Below are positions 1 to 12,800 of a stretch of 64,000 nt of DNA, piece by piece. A program made the translations under genes and the position numbers. This stretch comes from Cercozoa sp. M6MM (Eukaryota; Endomyxa: Ascetosporea), in the NCBI GenBank assembly GCA_040357565.1, contig JBDODJ010000026.1, one strand, 5' to 3'. How positions within the stretch are numbered: the first letter of the stretch is position 1; each line of letters starts with the position of its first letter. The notes under the pieces are model-generated. The model had not been told where the DNA came from. It worked only from the letters and a program-made list of their open reading frames with translations, and did not search any database.

Positions 1-1008
1 AAAAACACGCACTTCCCAAGCGTCGCTGATGGTGTGATCCCAGGGTCGCACACACAGCATCGACAGTGGCACCGACAGCGGCGATCGCTCTGTCTCGGTG
101 CTGGCACTGTTGACTGTGTCCAAGTACTGCAGGGCACGGCACAGGTCTGTGTGCACGCGTTCAGACGACAGCAGTAAGCACATGGCCTCTTCAGGCTGAG
201 AGGTGTTTCATAGCTGTGTAAGGGAAGAGAGGTAAGAGTCAAAGCTAGGATACTGTTTCGAGTCGCAACAGTGACTGCTGCATTGCGAAGAACTCGCGCA
301 AGCATGCGTTTGTTGCACCGCGTACCTTACGCACTTGTCCCTTCTGGTGAAAGGTCAAACTAACTGATCATGCAAACAGAATACAAACTGCATAAATTAC
401 GTCAAAGACAAAATCAACAGTGTCGGGTGACACGTGCAGTTGTTGCAGCAGTTGCATCATCCGAAACACTGTTTGATCGCTGCATCAGGTAGGTTGAGCA
501 CAAGATAGTGCAAAGCTCCAGCTCAACAAATACCGCCTATGTGTGGGCAAAATGCCATCCTTCGGCGAGCGAGAGCCAAGCCGCGCGAAAAATGCACCGC
601 CACTGCAACAACACAGCAGTTGACAGTATCTGAGTTGGTTACCCGATAATAAATTACCGCCTTTTGCCTGCCTCCTTAAGTTGTAAGTAGACCTGTCCAA
701 CGAAACGTTTGTCACGTTTGGACAGTGGCTCACTGCCGCAGTACCTCCAGCCTACAGACAAAATACGTAAATGATGATACGCACCAAGTATGGCAAAGTT
801 ACGGTACACGCGCGACAGTGCGCGCACCTGGTCATCGCTGAGTGCTATGAGCGTCGGACGGTCTGTTGGTGCCAGCAAGTGCACCCAGTGCTGCATGTCA
901 CCTACGGTTCATCAAACACTCTCCAAGCAGGAAATACGGGGAAGAGAACACACCTGATGCATCCTCTAGGAAGCGATCGTGGCGTTGAATATCTAGATTA
1001 GACGCCAT
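1..1008 (-). CDS. D123 (CDC123-like) ATP-grasp family protein, 3'-truncated by window edge
   Basis: D123/CDC123 proteins are ATP-grasp fold factors; yeast and human Cdc123 assist eIF2 assembly. Splicing on the minus strand gives a start at 1008 (MASNLDIQRHDRFLED), then an exon containing QHWVHLLAPTDRPTLIALS, one with WRYCGSEPLSKRDKRF, one with GGAFFARLGSRSPKDG, one with DQTVFRMMQLLQQL, and a last visible exon with EEAMCLLLSSERVHTDL and, further on, CVRPWDHTISDAWEVRVF. The 'F-x-R-L-x-S-R-S-P-K-D' block and the later 'E-x-R-V-F' strand are what I take as D123-family signatures. The exon phases join cleanly (exon 1 is 954-1008, phase 1). The C-terminal part lies beyond base 1. The start codon is only about 100 bp downstream of the stop of the HECT gene on the same strand. 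Family assignment is by recalled motif similarity, so moderate; a divergent paralogue rather than true CDC123 is possible. Confidence 0.5.
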
Positions 1009-1109
1009 TCTCGCGGGTTAAATGTGCTGAAGACACTTGCCAATTCTTGCCGAACAGCCAGGGGGTGTACATTTCCAGTTTAAATAGCGTAGTTTACTTA
1101 ACTAACAAA

Positions 1110-3848
1110 TCAGGCAAAGCCAAAGCCCTCACGCCCCTCGTCGATGGCGACAAAGAGTCGCTTGCGCAGAATCTCGGGCGACGAGTAGCGCGGCAGGTTG
1201 AGCTGGTGGAAGCACGTGTTGGCCGTCGGCAGCGAGGCGTCGCCGCCGCTGGCGCGCGCGATCTGGAAGCGTTGGATGCCATGCTGTCCTCGCAGGGCAG
1301 CAAAGCCTTCCAGCGGCACTACAGCAGAGGGTTGGATAATATTGAGATATGTAGTGGGGGGGGGGTACCCTTGGAGGTGCCGGTAACGAACTGCAGCAGC
1401 GCAGCGCGTCGTTCGTTGCTCATGTCGCGTACGCACTGCCAGAACCATTGGATCTGCGGCGACGTGGCACTGGCGCGGCCGGAGACAGCGCTGGCACGGC
1501 CGGCGACCTCGTAGCCCATGTAGTCGCAGTTGGCCTGCCAGTCGTCGACGTCAATGTCGGGCGTGCCGCACAGCAGCAGCTCGAGCTCGTCGTCGCGGAA
1601 GACCGAGAGCACGCCAAGCGGCACCACCGAGGCCACGCCTTGCCGGAAGGCGCGCGTCTGCGCCGCTATGGCGCGACTCAGCCGGTGCTGCACAAAGGCG
1701 CGCACGTACTCGTGCTTATTGTCGTCGCTCACCGTCAGTGCGGCACCGTTGGGGCACAGCTCCTCCGTGCGCGTGCGGCCGAATTGGTCCACACTGGAGG
1801 GAGGGGAGGTAGGGTAGAGGTAGGGTGGGGGGGGGGGTAGGGGCCTACCTGTCAGCAGTGAAGGGCGTGTCGTCCAGCACGCCAGTGACGGAGTGATTGA
1901 GCATCCACTCCAGCGACCGGTGCAATGCCTCGTCCACCAAAGCCAAGTCATCCAGTCCGACTCGCATGCCGAGTACCTAACGGACAGGGTGGGTCAGGTT
2001 AGGTGGGTAGGGTCGGGTAGGTAGGAGAGCTACCTGCTTACAGAAGGGCCGAGACAGGTGCACATCCAGCAGCTGCTCGTTCTGCAGTGCGCACGCCACC
2101 AACTGCCCGCAGAAGCGGAACATGCGCAGGTGATCCTGTATGATCAGCCACACGCACACCGTCATAGACAATGACCTATCGGAGTGATCAGTGTGATCGA
2201 TCAGAGAAAGGTACCGGCATGACATCACCCGAGTGTGCATTCGGTTGCAGTACGCCTGCCTCACTGGAGACCCACACATACACACATACACACATACACA
2301 CATACACACATACACACATNNNNNNNNNNACACACATACACACATACACACATACACACATACACACATACACACACACACACATAGACCATAGACACAC
2401 AGACCATAGACACAAAGACCATAGACCCACAGACACGTGTCCCACTGGACGGTACCTCTTCCACAGTGCGTAGCCAGGCGAGAACACCGTCTTGGCCAGC
2501 ACGGCGTAGAACTCGCGCTGCACGCCGCCCTGATCGACGCCCTCCTCGCCCAGGAACTTCACCGAGAACTCCGCGTACCGCAGCAGGTCGACATTCTCCA
2601 CATGATCCACCTGTCAGTCACACCATCCCTCAGTCCAGTCACACCGTCTCCCCCGTCATCCCCCAGTCAGTAGGTATCAACAAGTATACCTGATCCGGGT
2701 GCGCATAGCCGCGCTTGTCGAGCTGCTGGAACCACTCGAGCGCGTCCTCGAAGAGCCGATCGCGTCGCACCGTCACTCGCAGCGGCAGTCGCAAGAAGCC
2801 GCGGCCACTACTGCTGGCACGTGTGCCTGCGTCCAGTCACACAGTGTGTGCACGTGTACATACACGTGTCTCACTGGCCCAGTGGAAAGGTACCGATACT
2901 CCGCATGTCGATGAGTCGCCAGCGCAGCCACTCGCGCTTCTGCGCGAACGAGAACACGCAGCGTCGCGGGTGCATGGCCAGCCAGTCCATCACGGGACGG
3001 TTCTCCCTGTGCGCAGGGTGCACACCGTGTCCATCATACCGCATACAGTGTACACAGATGATACCTGCGTGACAGGAGATGTTCGACACCACCGCGACGT
3101 TGCGTCATTGCGCCTCTACACAAAACCATACCGGTGAGGGGTAAAGATAAGGTAGGCAAGTTCAAGAGGTACATGTTGGCACGCAGTCGTTCGACGAAGC
3201 GTAGCGAGGTGCCGTACAGCGAGGCGGCATCGTTGCGCAGGTCGGTTTGAGCCGTGTCTTCAAGGACCGCCTCCTCTCGCTCCTTCTCCTGCTGTTGCGA
3301 CTCAGCTTCCGACTGCTGCTGCTTGCGCGCACTGTTGACACGTGACATCTGCAGTGGCACCGTCGCGTAGTCCTATGTCAAGTGTCGATTGATTGATCGG
3401 TGCCAATCGTCACTAAGGGAGCGAGATGGGGTACCTCTTCATCACGGATAGCCAGTCGCTGTCGGATGCGCTGGTGGTATGTCTCCACACTGTCCGGCAG
3501 CGCGCCTGTCCGTAGCTGCGGCGGTGCGCAGATGCGTGCCGCCAGGAAACACATCGTCGACACCTGCATACACGTGCACACATACACACACACATACTCG
3601 CCCCCACTGCAGGGTCGTACCACAGGCCGGAAGAGTTCGAGTGTCTGCAGCGACGCCGACGTGTGTTTACCGGTGTCGTCACCGTCGGTATCATCGGTCA
3701 TCCTGACCGCACCGTCACCGTCAGTGGCACGTGCCACGTCGGCACCGTTCGCTGCGATCGACTCGCGCACCAGAGTGTTCTCGAGACACGTGAACAGCGA
3801 CACGAGCGTCGGAAGCACCGCACCGACCCGACGTGCCGCGTCGCCCTG

Positions 3849-3927
<79 letters not shown>

Positions 3928-6858
3928 GGNNNNNNNNNNNNNNNNNNNNNNNNNNNNNNNNNNNNNNNNNNNNNNNNNNNNNNNNNNNNNNNNNNNNNNN
4001 NNNNNNNNNNNNNNNNNNNNNNNNNNNNNGGGAGGGGATAGGGGTTAGAGTAGAGGGGTACCTCCTGCAGCAGCGTGATGAGGTCGCGTGCGTTGGCGTC
4101 GATAACCGAGTCAAAGATCTCCGCAATCACCTGTAGGTTGCTCTGTGCGCCCTGCTGCGACTGATCGCCACGTGACTGATCGCGATCAGCGAGACCGTTA
4201 GTGACGCCGTCGGTGGCACCGTCAGTGACACCGTCTCGTTCCGGGTGCTCGCGCGAGATGGCCACGATGCAGGCCACGACCTGTCGCACCGTGTCGCGCA
4301 CACGCGCGTTCTGCCGCCCGGCTCGATTGGCGCACTCGAAGAAACTGCGCCACAGCGTCAGTGACTACACAAACATACACACCGTCAGTCAGCGAGTTCC
4401 AGCGGGTCACTTGGGATCACTTAGGGTCACTCGGGGGTCACTCAGTCACGTGGGACGGTACCTGCGGAGTAAAGTCCAGTCGCGGCACGATCACGCCGCC
4501 CGATCGCGCGCGCTTCCGGCCGCCATCGCTGTTGTGTTCGTGCACGCGTTGCAGTAGCTTGAGCTGCGTGCAGTCACACCGTTATTGATCGGGTATCACC
4601 TCACTCACTCACAGGGACAAGAGGTACCAACAAGCGAGACAACTGATCCACGACATTGGCCGACTTGGCCACTTCAGTCACAGCGAACAGTCGCAGCAGC
4701 AGCTGTACCACATGCACATGTGAGTCACTCCACTGGGTCACAAGACTAGCACGTGACCTTACCTCGATACGGTGCCAGTTGCACGTGAAGAAAGCGCCGA
4801 CCGAACGGCGCAACTGACGACGCGACTCGAGTCGCTCTGCCTCCAGTCCTTCCTCCATGTGGCGCGAGTCGTTGAAACTCTGGCGCAGAAAGTTCGCGCA
4901 GCGCTCCAGCATTACCGTGGGCACTCCTGCGGGTGGGGGTAAAAGTAGAGGTATGGCCAAAGCAAAGCAAAGGCACCAACGCTGCCAGTCTGCGCAGAGG
5001 CGCCGCTGCCGGTGACATGCGACGGCAGCGACTGCAGCAGCGCCGTGTTCAACTCGATGCCGGCGTCGACCGCCAGTTGCTCGCGTTGCTTGGACTCTAG
5101 TGCCACGCCTACTCAATCCAGTCAACACAACCAGCATAAAATAAAAACTCAAACACAAACACAAACATAACATAAACATAAACACAAACACAAACATAAA
5201 CACAAACATAAACATAAACACAAACATAAACATAAACATAAATGAAAACATGTATAAACACAGGAAATATAAACAACTTATATAACGAGGTCTACCTGCG
5301 ATGAGGCACGAGCACAGGCAGTGCAGCGTGTGCGACAGCACCTGCGGCTCGCGTTCCATGTTGTCGCACAGCAGCTGGTGCACGCGGAAGGCGTCCTGCA
5401 TGGCATCCGCCGCGAACAGATGCAGCACCGAGTCCACCACCTCCGGCAGCAGCAGCGACGTCGGCCGCGTTTCCTGGTGCACGGGGTGTACACTGAGTAC
5501 AGAGGAGAGAGGTGTGTGTGGGGGGGGGGTATACCTCCAGCAACGCAGTCGACACAGCGGCGGCGACGTTTCGCGTTTCGTTCGTCGCCGACGTTCGCTG
5601 TCGCTTCGACGGTCGTTCCGCGTCGTCGTCGTCGCCTGTTTCCTCTGTGTGCACGTGTTCCGGTACACTTGGACAGTCCATTTAAATGGTCCAGTCTGGA
5701 CCTACGTTTGGACAGGACAAATACCTGGACGCTCACGCGGCGGCAACTCGGATCGAGCGTCCGCGAAACGACGTCGCCGCTCGTGCATCTCCGCCAGTCG
5801 CTCGTGCACCGACTCGCTCAGCGCCCGTACCGACTCGCTTAGTCCCGGAGCGACGTCGCGTCCGCGCGGACTGCACGCCCCAGCCACATAACCCCACATA
5901 CAGTGACCGTTTATCATTTCACCCCACATGTGTGACGTACCCAGCGAGATTGGCCGACGTCATACGACGCAGCGCATCTCCCAGCTACAGCAGGGGGGGG
6001 GGGGGGGGGTAAGGAAGGCAGAAATACGGGGGGCAAGAAAGGGGTAGGAATGAGGGGTGAGGTTAAAAAAAGGCTACGCCGTCGACGCGGTGATGGAAGT
6101 TGTGCAGCACACTGAGCAGCGCGTCCTCGAAGGAAGTTCTGGCGCCAGGGCCGCTTGGGGGCTCGCTGTCCTCGTGTCCTCTCTGTGAGGGTACAAACCG
6201 ACGGTACAAGTGTGCATCTGTACGGTACATATGTACGCTGTACACACACTTAAGAGTACCTCGTCGTGTCGACGCTGCTGCGCGGCGCGTGCCGTGCGCG
6301 TGAAGTGCTCGATGGGCCGCGCCTGCCGGTCCAGCATCGCCTTGACGAACACGCTGCTCGGCAGATCCAGCGACTGCAGTTCCTCTATGGACGCATAGAT
6401 TTGTTAAGAGAGAGTGCACATGCAGTTAAGGGAGAGGACATTGTTGTCAAAGGTGTACCATCGGACAACTGGCGCAGCACGGCATTGCGTTCCTCGTCGG
6501 TGTTGGCGTTGTGGTAGCGCGCCAGCACCTGCATCTCCTGCAGCTCCGGCTCGCGCACACGGGGTGCGTTCGCACGTGCTACTCACATGGGTCAGTGGGT
6601 CAGATAGAGGGTCAGACAGTGGGTCAGTGAGAGGGTCAGAAGGGTGGTACCATCCTCCTGCGCGCGGTGGAACGCGATGCGCTGCTGGATAAAGTCCTGC
6701 TGCATCTCGGGTGGAAAGTTCTGCAGAAACACGTAGAAGTCGCCCTCGCGCATTGTGAGGAACTCGGGCTGCTGCTGCTGCTGTTGTTGTTCGGGTTGTT
6801 GTTGCTGTTCGGGTTGTTGTTGTTGTCCGGGTTGTTGTTCGGGTTGTTGTTGTTCGGG

Positions 6859-6926
<68 letters not shown>

Positions 6927-7027
6927 GCTGTTGCTCAGGTTGTGGTGCAGCTACAGAAACACACCCCTCGAAACGTATACAGACACTATATATATATACA
7001 TACATACATCCAGAGATAGATGGATAG

Positions 7028-7059
<32 letters not shown>

Positions 7060-9778
7060 TATACCGTCCGACTGCTCGGGCTGCTGACTGTCGTTGTTGA
7101 CGGGTTCCGTGTCGACCTCGTTCTGCTCGTGTCGCTCGTCGTGATCGATCTGCATCGGTTCGGCACCGTCGTTGCGATCACTACGATCACCGTTGGTGTC
7201 ACCGTCGCTGCTGTCGTTGTCGCTGCTGCTACCGATGCGCATGAGGCGGCGGCGGCGTCGCACCGGCCAGGCGGGCCGTCGCTGCGGCATCCTCAAATGG
7301 CCCGGGAAGGGCGGCGGCACCTGCGGCACGCGTGATCGCGTGCCAGGTCGCAGCATGTCGGGCAGGCCCATGGTCCGACTCAGCAGACGGAACACGTTGC
7401 GGTCGACCCGATTGGAATCCCGCTCGTTCTCGTGCTCGTTCTGTTCCTTCTCGTCGTGCTCGTCCTTCTCCTCTTCGTCGTCGACCACAGCGGCGGCATT
7501 CGTGTCACCAGCAGTGCGTTTCAGCACCTGCTGCAGCAGCGGCTGCAACTGAAACGCCACCGACGCCGCTGTCATCTCCCACCTGTCTCAGCATGAGGAA
7601 GGCTCGAATCTGCTAACGTGTATACACATAACCAACAAGCATACCAGCGCAGGAAGGTCGGCGCTGACACTATGTTTTCCGGCAGCGGCAGTGCGTCCAA
7701 CGTGGCCGGCAGGGCAAAGTATAGCTGTCCAATATAGAGTCCAGTACAGTCATAATACGGGGTCCATCATGAGTCCATGAATCAGCCAACATGGGGACAA
7801 CTGTACCTTCTCCGAGCTGGTACCAACGCCGTCCAAAAAGACCGCAGCGGCCGTCTGCCACACCGTGTCGTCACTGTCGCCGACAGTATTGTCGTCGCAC
7901 AGTGCCGAATCCAGCAACGGGAGCTTGTCCCTGGCACGTGCCAAGACGAGACCACTACACGTGACACAAGTGTACGCACACGTGCCGGTGCAACCACATA
8001 CAACACTGGTACCTATCACCACCCCGACTGGCACCGGTAGCACCGAATGGCATGCCACGTGACTCCAGTGGCCACACACCCATACGCATCGCCGACAGGA
8101 ATGGGAACCGTCGCATCAATCCGTCGCTTGGGCTACACACAAACACATAGAGAAACCGCCCCACGTGTCCAGCTGTCTGTCCACACTACAACAGTACTAG
8201 TGAGTGAGAGGTACTGCATGTCCACATGACGCCGCCGACCGCGTTGCTGCTGCGACAGACGGAAGCTGCGCAGAGGCGGCTGACTCGGCCGATCACCTCG
8301 TCGGCCTACTCGCATGTTAGACATGCCCATACCCACACACCCTGTGTCCTCCCCTTTAACCACCTGTGCCCCCTAGCTATGCCCTTCACTGTGCCCCCTC
8401 AGTACCTGCACCAAGTGCGTTGCGCATGCGGCGGCGCACAGGCGGCGAGAAGCGGAAGCCGCCGGCTGCGTTATCGGACACGTTCATGTCCAGTGCGTCG
8501 ATGTCGTCGGCCTGCAACAGTGATCGCACGTGCGACGGTACACATGTGCGACGGTTCCCCAGTGGGACACGTGCGAGATCAACACAGTGACAAGGGACAG
8601 ATCAGTCAGTGGCGGTACCTGGTCGCGCGCCTCGTGCATGGTAAAGAACGGGTACTCGTCGGCACCCATGCCGCTCCGGAGGTCGTCCTCCGAGTCTGAG
8701 TCCGAGTCCGAGTCCGACGACTCTGACTCTGAGTCCGACTCCGACAGCATACGATGTCGGTGATGATGTCGGTGATGATGTCGGTGATGGTGCACGTGTC
8801 CACTGCGATCACCGTCGTCGTCCTCGCTGGAGTGACTGCGGTCGGACTGACTGCTGTGACTGGCGGCGGCGTCCTGCACGTGCCGCTCGGCTTCGACCAG
8901 GTCGATCGGCGCCGCTGCCATCGGCAGGATCAAGTCCTCGTCCAGCATGCCTGTACAACACACACACAGGTGCACAACCCAAGATATAATACACAGGGAG
9001 GCACACACCATCAGCGTCGACGTCGGCGGCAATGTCCTCGGCGGCACTCTCTGCCTCGGGCAGGCCGATCTGATCCTCGTTCTCGAACATGAAGTCGTCG
9101 TCCACATCGACGCCGGCGTCGGCCTCGTCCTCGTCCTCGTCGTCGCCCTCGTCGCCGCCGCCGACACGCGGCGCACGCTGCACAAAGTCCTCGCCGTCCA
9201 GGTCGCTCTCCGACGAGGAGGAGTCCCCGGCCTCGTCGTCCGAGTCGACCTCGTCGTCGGCGTCCTCGGCCTCGTCCTCGGCGGCCACGTTGTCGCCCTC
9301 CAGCATCGCGTGCTCGCCCTCGTTCGGTGCAGTGCCATGTACCTGTGTTTAAGGGGTGTAGCGTTCATCTGGCCTTTTAGTTAAGGGTGCAGCGTGTACC
9401 AGATTGGGCCACATGACGTCCCAGTCGTCGTCCCACTCGACGTCTGAGTCGTCCGTGTCCAACACGAGTTCCACGTCGATGTCAAAGTTTCGGTCACTGC
9501 GAGAGGTACACACACAGATGATACACATGCATGGATAGTACATATGGACAGCACACATGTACACATAGGCAGTACACATGGACAGTACACAAGGACTGAA
9601 ATACCTGGCCACAGCGGTGGAGGCGCCATCGTCGATGTCGCTGCCGAACATCATGCGGAACTGGTCGCTGTCGACCTCCATCTGCAGCACCAACTCGTGC
9701 TCGTCCAAGAAGTCCTCGTCCTCGTCCTCGTCCTCATCCTCGTCGTCCTCTTCTTTCTCTTGGTCTACTTCCCCACAG

Positions 9779-9816
<38 letters not shown>

Positions 9817-12800
9817 CTACAATGACAAATGCACAAGCACCATCTCGCATGGCATCGGCATCACGTGTCGCACGTGCAGTGTCAGTGTGCGCGTCAGTGT
9901 GCACATCAGTGTGCACATCAGTGTCACCTTCGCTGTTCTGACCGTCGTTCTTGCCGGCCTGCTGACGGTGCAGCTGCACGCGCAGTGGGCCAATGGAACC
10001 GTCCAGTTGCGTCAGTTCGTGCAGCACGTGCACGATGGCACGCACCAGGCGTCGCTCGACGTCGCGGGTCTCGCCGTACCGTTTCGTCAGTCCGGGTGCA
10101 CCCGGCGTAGTCTGCGCGGTGGCACCTGCCTCACTGAGCTGCTTGAGCGAGGCGCCTAGTCCGCGCAGCAGAGACGCGAGAGTCACGTCGAGCTGCTGCG
10201 ACAGGAACAGCAAAGCCGCGCGACGTCGCACACGCCGCAGGCGGAACAGGTGCCGTAGAGTGTCCACCAGCGGCGTCAGTGCCGAGTGCACGTCCTTCAA
10301 CTGGACCTGCAACACACACACCAAATCACTTTGACTATAGCAGGTGCTCACAAACAGCACACATGCTACCGTAATGGTATCGCCACTGAGCACACTTTTC
10401 GACAGCTTGCGTGCAGCCACAGCGAGTCGGTGTGCCTCCAGACACAGCTGTTGCAGTACCTGCAGACCCAAACATCATACACACTGGGAGAGACGGTGGG
10501 GGGGGGGTCAAACCTGGCGAGTGCGACGCCTCCCGATGTCGGAGCGCACGAGAGTGTAGACGAACTCGGCGGCAGGCTTGGAGGTGTTGCACGGGTTTCC
10601 GTACGGCATCAGTTCCGTCAGCACGTAGTGGTAGAAATCGGGCCGGTTGCCAGCACTCGGCAGCTCGTGCGAGACAGCACTACCGACTGGAGTGCGCGGC
10701 GACACGAGCGACTTGCCCGACACGGGAGACAATGCCGGATGCACTGCGCTGACAGTGTCGGCAGCAGCACCTGGGAGGCGTCCTGGGAGAGTATTAGACA
10801 GGGAGCCTGTGAGGGTAGCTGGGAGGATATTAGAGGGTAGCTGGAAGGGTATGGGACAGAGTGCTTGGTAGGATACCAGGCACAGTGCTGGTGGCAGACG
10901 GCGCCGTCTCTACAAAGAGACCGACGAACTGCGGCAGCACGCGAATCGTGCGAATGAAGAAGTTCACCACGTCGGTCGGATTTAGCGCAAAGTGCGCCAG
11001 CGGCACTCGCCACGACGCGTGCACCTGTGCCGACAGTTCGCGACTCTGTTGCTCGGCCAACAGACGATGCGCCATGCGACTGACCTCGCTCTCTCCCTCT
11101 GTACCGGCATCCAACGGTAGGGTAGGTGGGTAGGTGGGCAGTGGGTAGCTAGGCAGGTGTACCCAGGTCGGTGTGCTGCAGAAACTTGCGCAGCTCGAGC
11201 GGCAGCGCGTGTCGCCGCCGCACCTTGCACACGTGCACGAAGCGCTGCAGGAAGGCGAACATGTAGTTGAATACGGTGCGTGCCGTGTGCGGCACCGTCG
11301 CACTGCGATCGCTGCTTCGGTGCTCGCTCCACTGCGAGTCCTTCAGTCGCACGTGCACAAAGTCGTCCTGCCCCAGCAAAGACACTTTCGTCATCTAGGG
11401 TACTTACTACAAGGACACTAGTGTACCCTGTCAGAGCCGCCGAGACTGGCATCGCTGCGGATCTCGACGTCGCACACATCGCGCACGGCCTGTACGAACA
11501 CGTCGACGTTGCGGTCGATCAGCGGCGCAAAGGTTTGCACGAGTTCCATAATGTCGATACTCTGTACAGATCGGGTCATATGGACAGGGTGGGGGGCAGT
11601 TCCGACGGTACATATGGACAGTAGTGTACCGTGTCCTCGGTCCGTCGGTCCGAGCGGCGGCGAGTAGCGGTGCGCATCTGGATGCGGATCTCGTGCCGCA
11701 CGGCGTCGAGTAGCACGGGCGGCGACTCGAAGCAGTGGCGCAGCACCTCGCACGTCAGCACGGCGATCGGTGAGTTCGACGCCAGCAGCTTGCTGTCCTC
11801 CAGGAGACACACCGGTGCTGCAGCCTGAGCCGATGCCTGAACCGATGCTTGAGCCGACGAGGCGATCTGCCTGAGCATGGTCTGATCGAACACATTCCAG
11901 GCCAGCTCGTCGTGAGCAGGGTTCTCCTCGTCGCCCGTAGTGCCGGCCTGCCGCAGGGTCATCTTGAGCAGGTGCTTGACGCCTCCCAGATTCACGAAGT
12001 GCTCGGCCAGCGGGAAGTATCGCGTCAGGCGCGACAGTACGTGCAGCAGCGGGAAGGCCAGTACCTAGATCAGTTGGGTAGTACTACTACACTGTACGGC
12101 ACTGTACAGATAGAGGGTGGGGTGGGGTACCGTGGACAGCGGTGTGACCGGTGTCTCCGTATCGGCATGCCGCTGCGCGAAGCGTTCGAGCGAGAGCGGC
12201 GTCGCGGAGCACTTGAGCACGTCGACACACACGCGCAGCAGCGAGTCGCAGGCAGCGCGCGACAGACCTGCCTTGAGCGGCGAGTACACGTGCGACTTGA
12301 GCAGCGCGTCCTTCACGGCGGCGGCCTCGTCCTTGTCACCCTTGTCTTTGTCCTTGTCACCCTTGTCCTTGTCCTTGTGACCCATGTCGGTATCTTCCTT
12401 GCCACCCTTGTCCTTGTCACTCTTGTCCTTGTCACCCTTGTCCCCCTTGACTCCCTTGTCCTTGTCCTTGGGGTCTACCTTGCGCTGCGACAGCATGCCT
12501 TCGAACAGGTGCAGCACCGTGGCGCACAGCGACTGCAGTCCGCGCGGAGGCAGGCGCAGCTGCCAGCGTCGTCGTCGGCGCAGTGCCGCGCACATCACCG
12601 TCAGCAGCGCCTTGACCGACTCGGAACTCACCAGACGGTGCCGCAGCGGCGTCGGCGCCTTGTCCAGCAGCACGGCCAGGAAGTAGGCCACGTGGTGCAG
12701 TCGGCGCAGTCGGTGGTCACTCGCGGCTCCACTGGGTCGGCACGTGTGCACCGTGTCGTCGCTGGCGAACTGCGCCGCGTATCGCTGCAGTCGCTCTTCG

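Noticed and set aside
8754-9384. Plus-strand Val/Leu-rich and Ser-rich frames opposite the acidic HECT exons
   Set aside because: They are reverse readings of GAC/GAG-rich coding repeats, with no splice sites or start context of their own.
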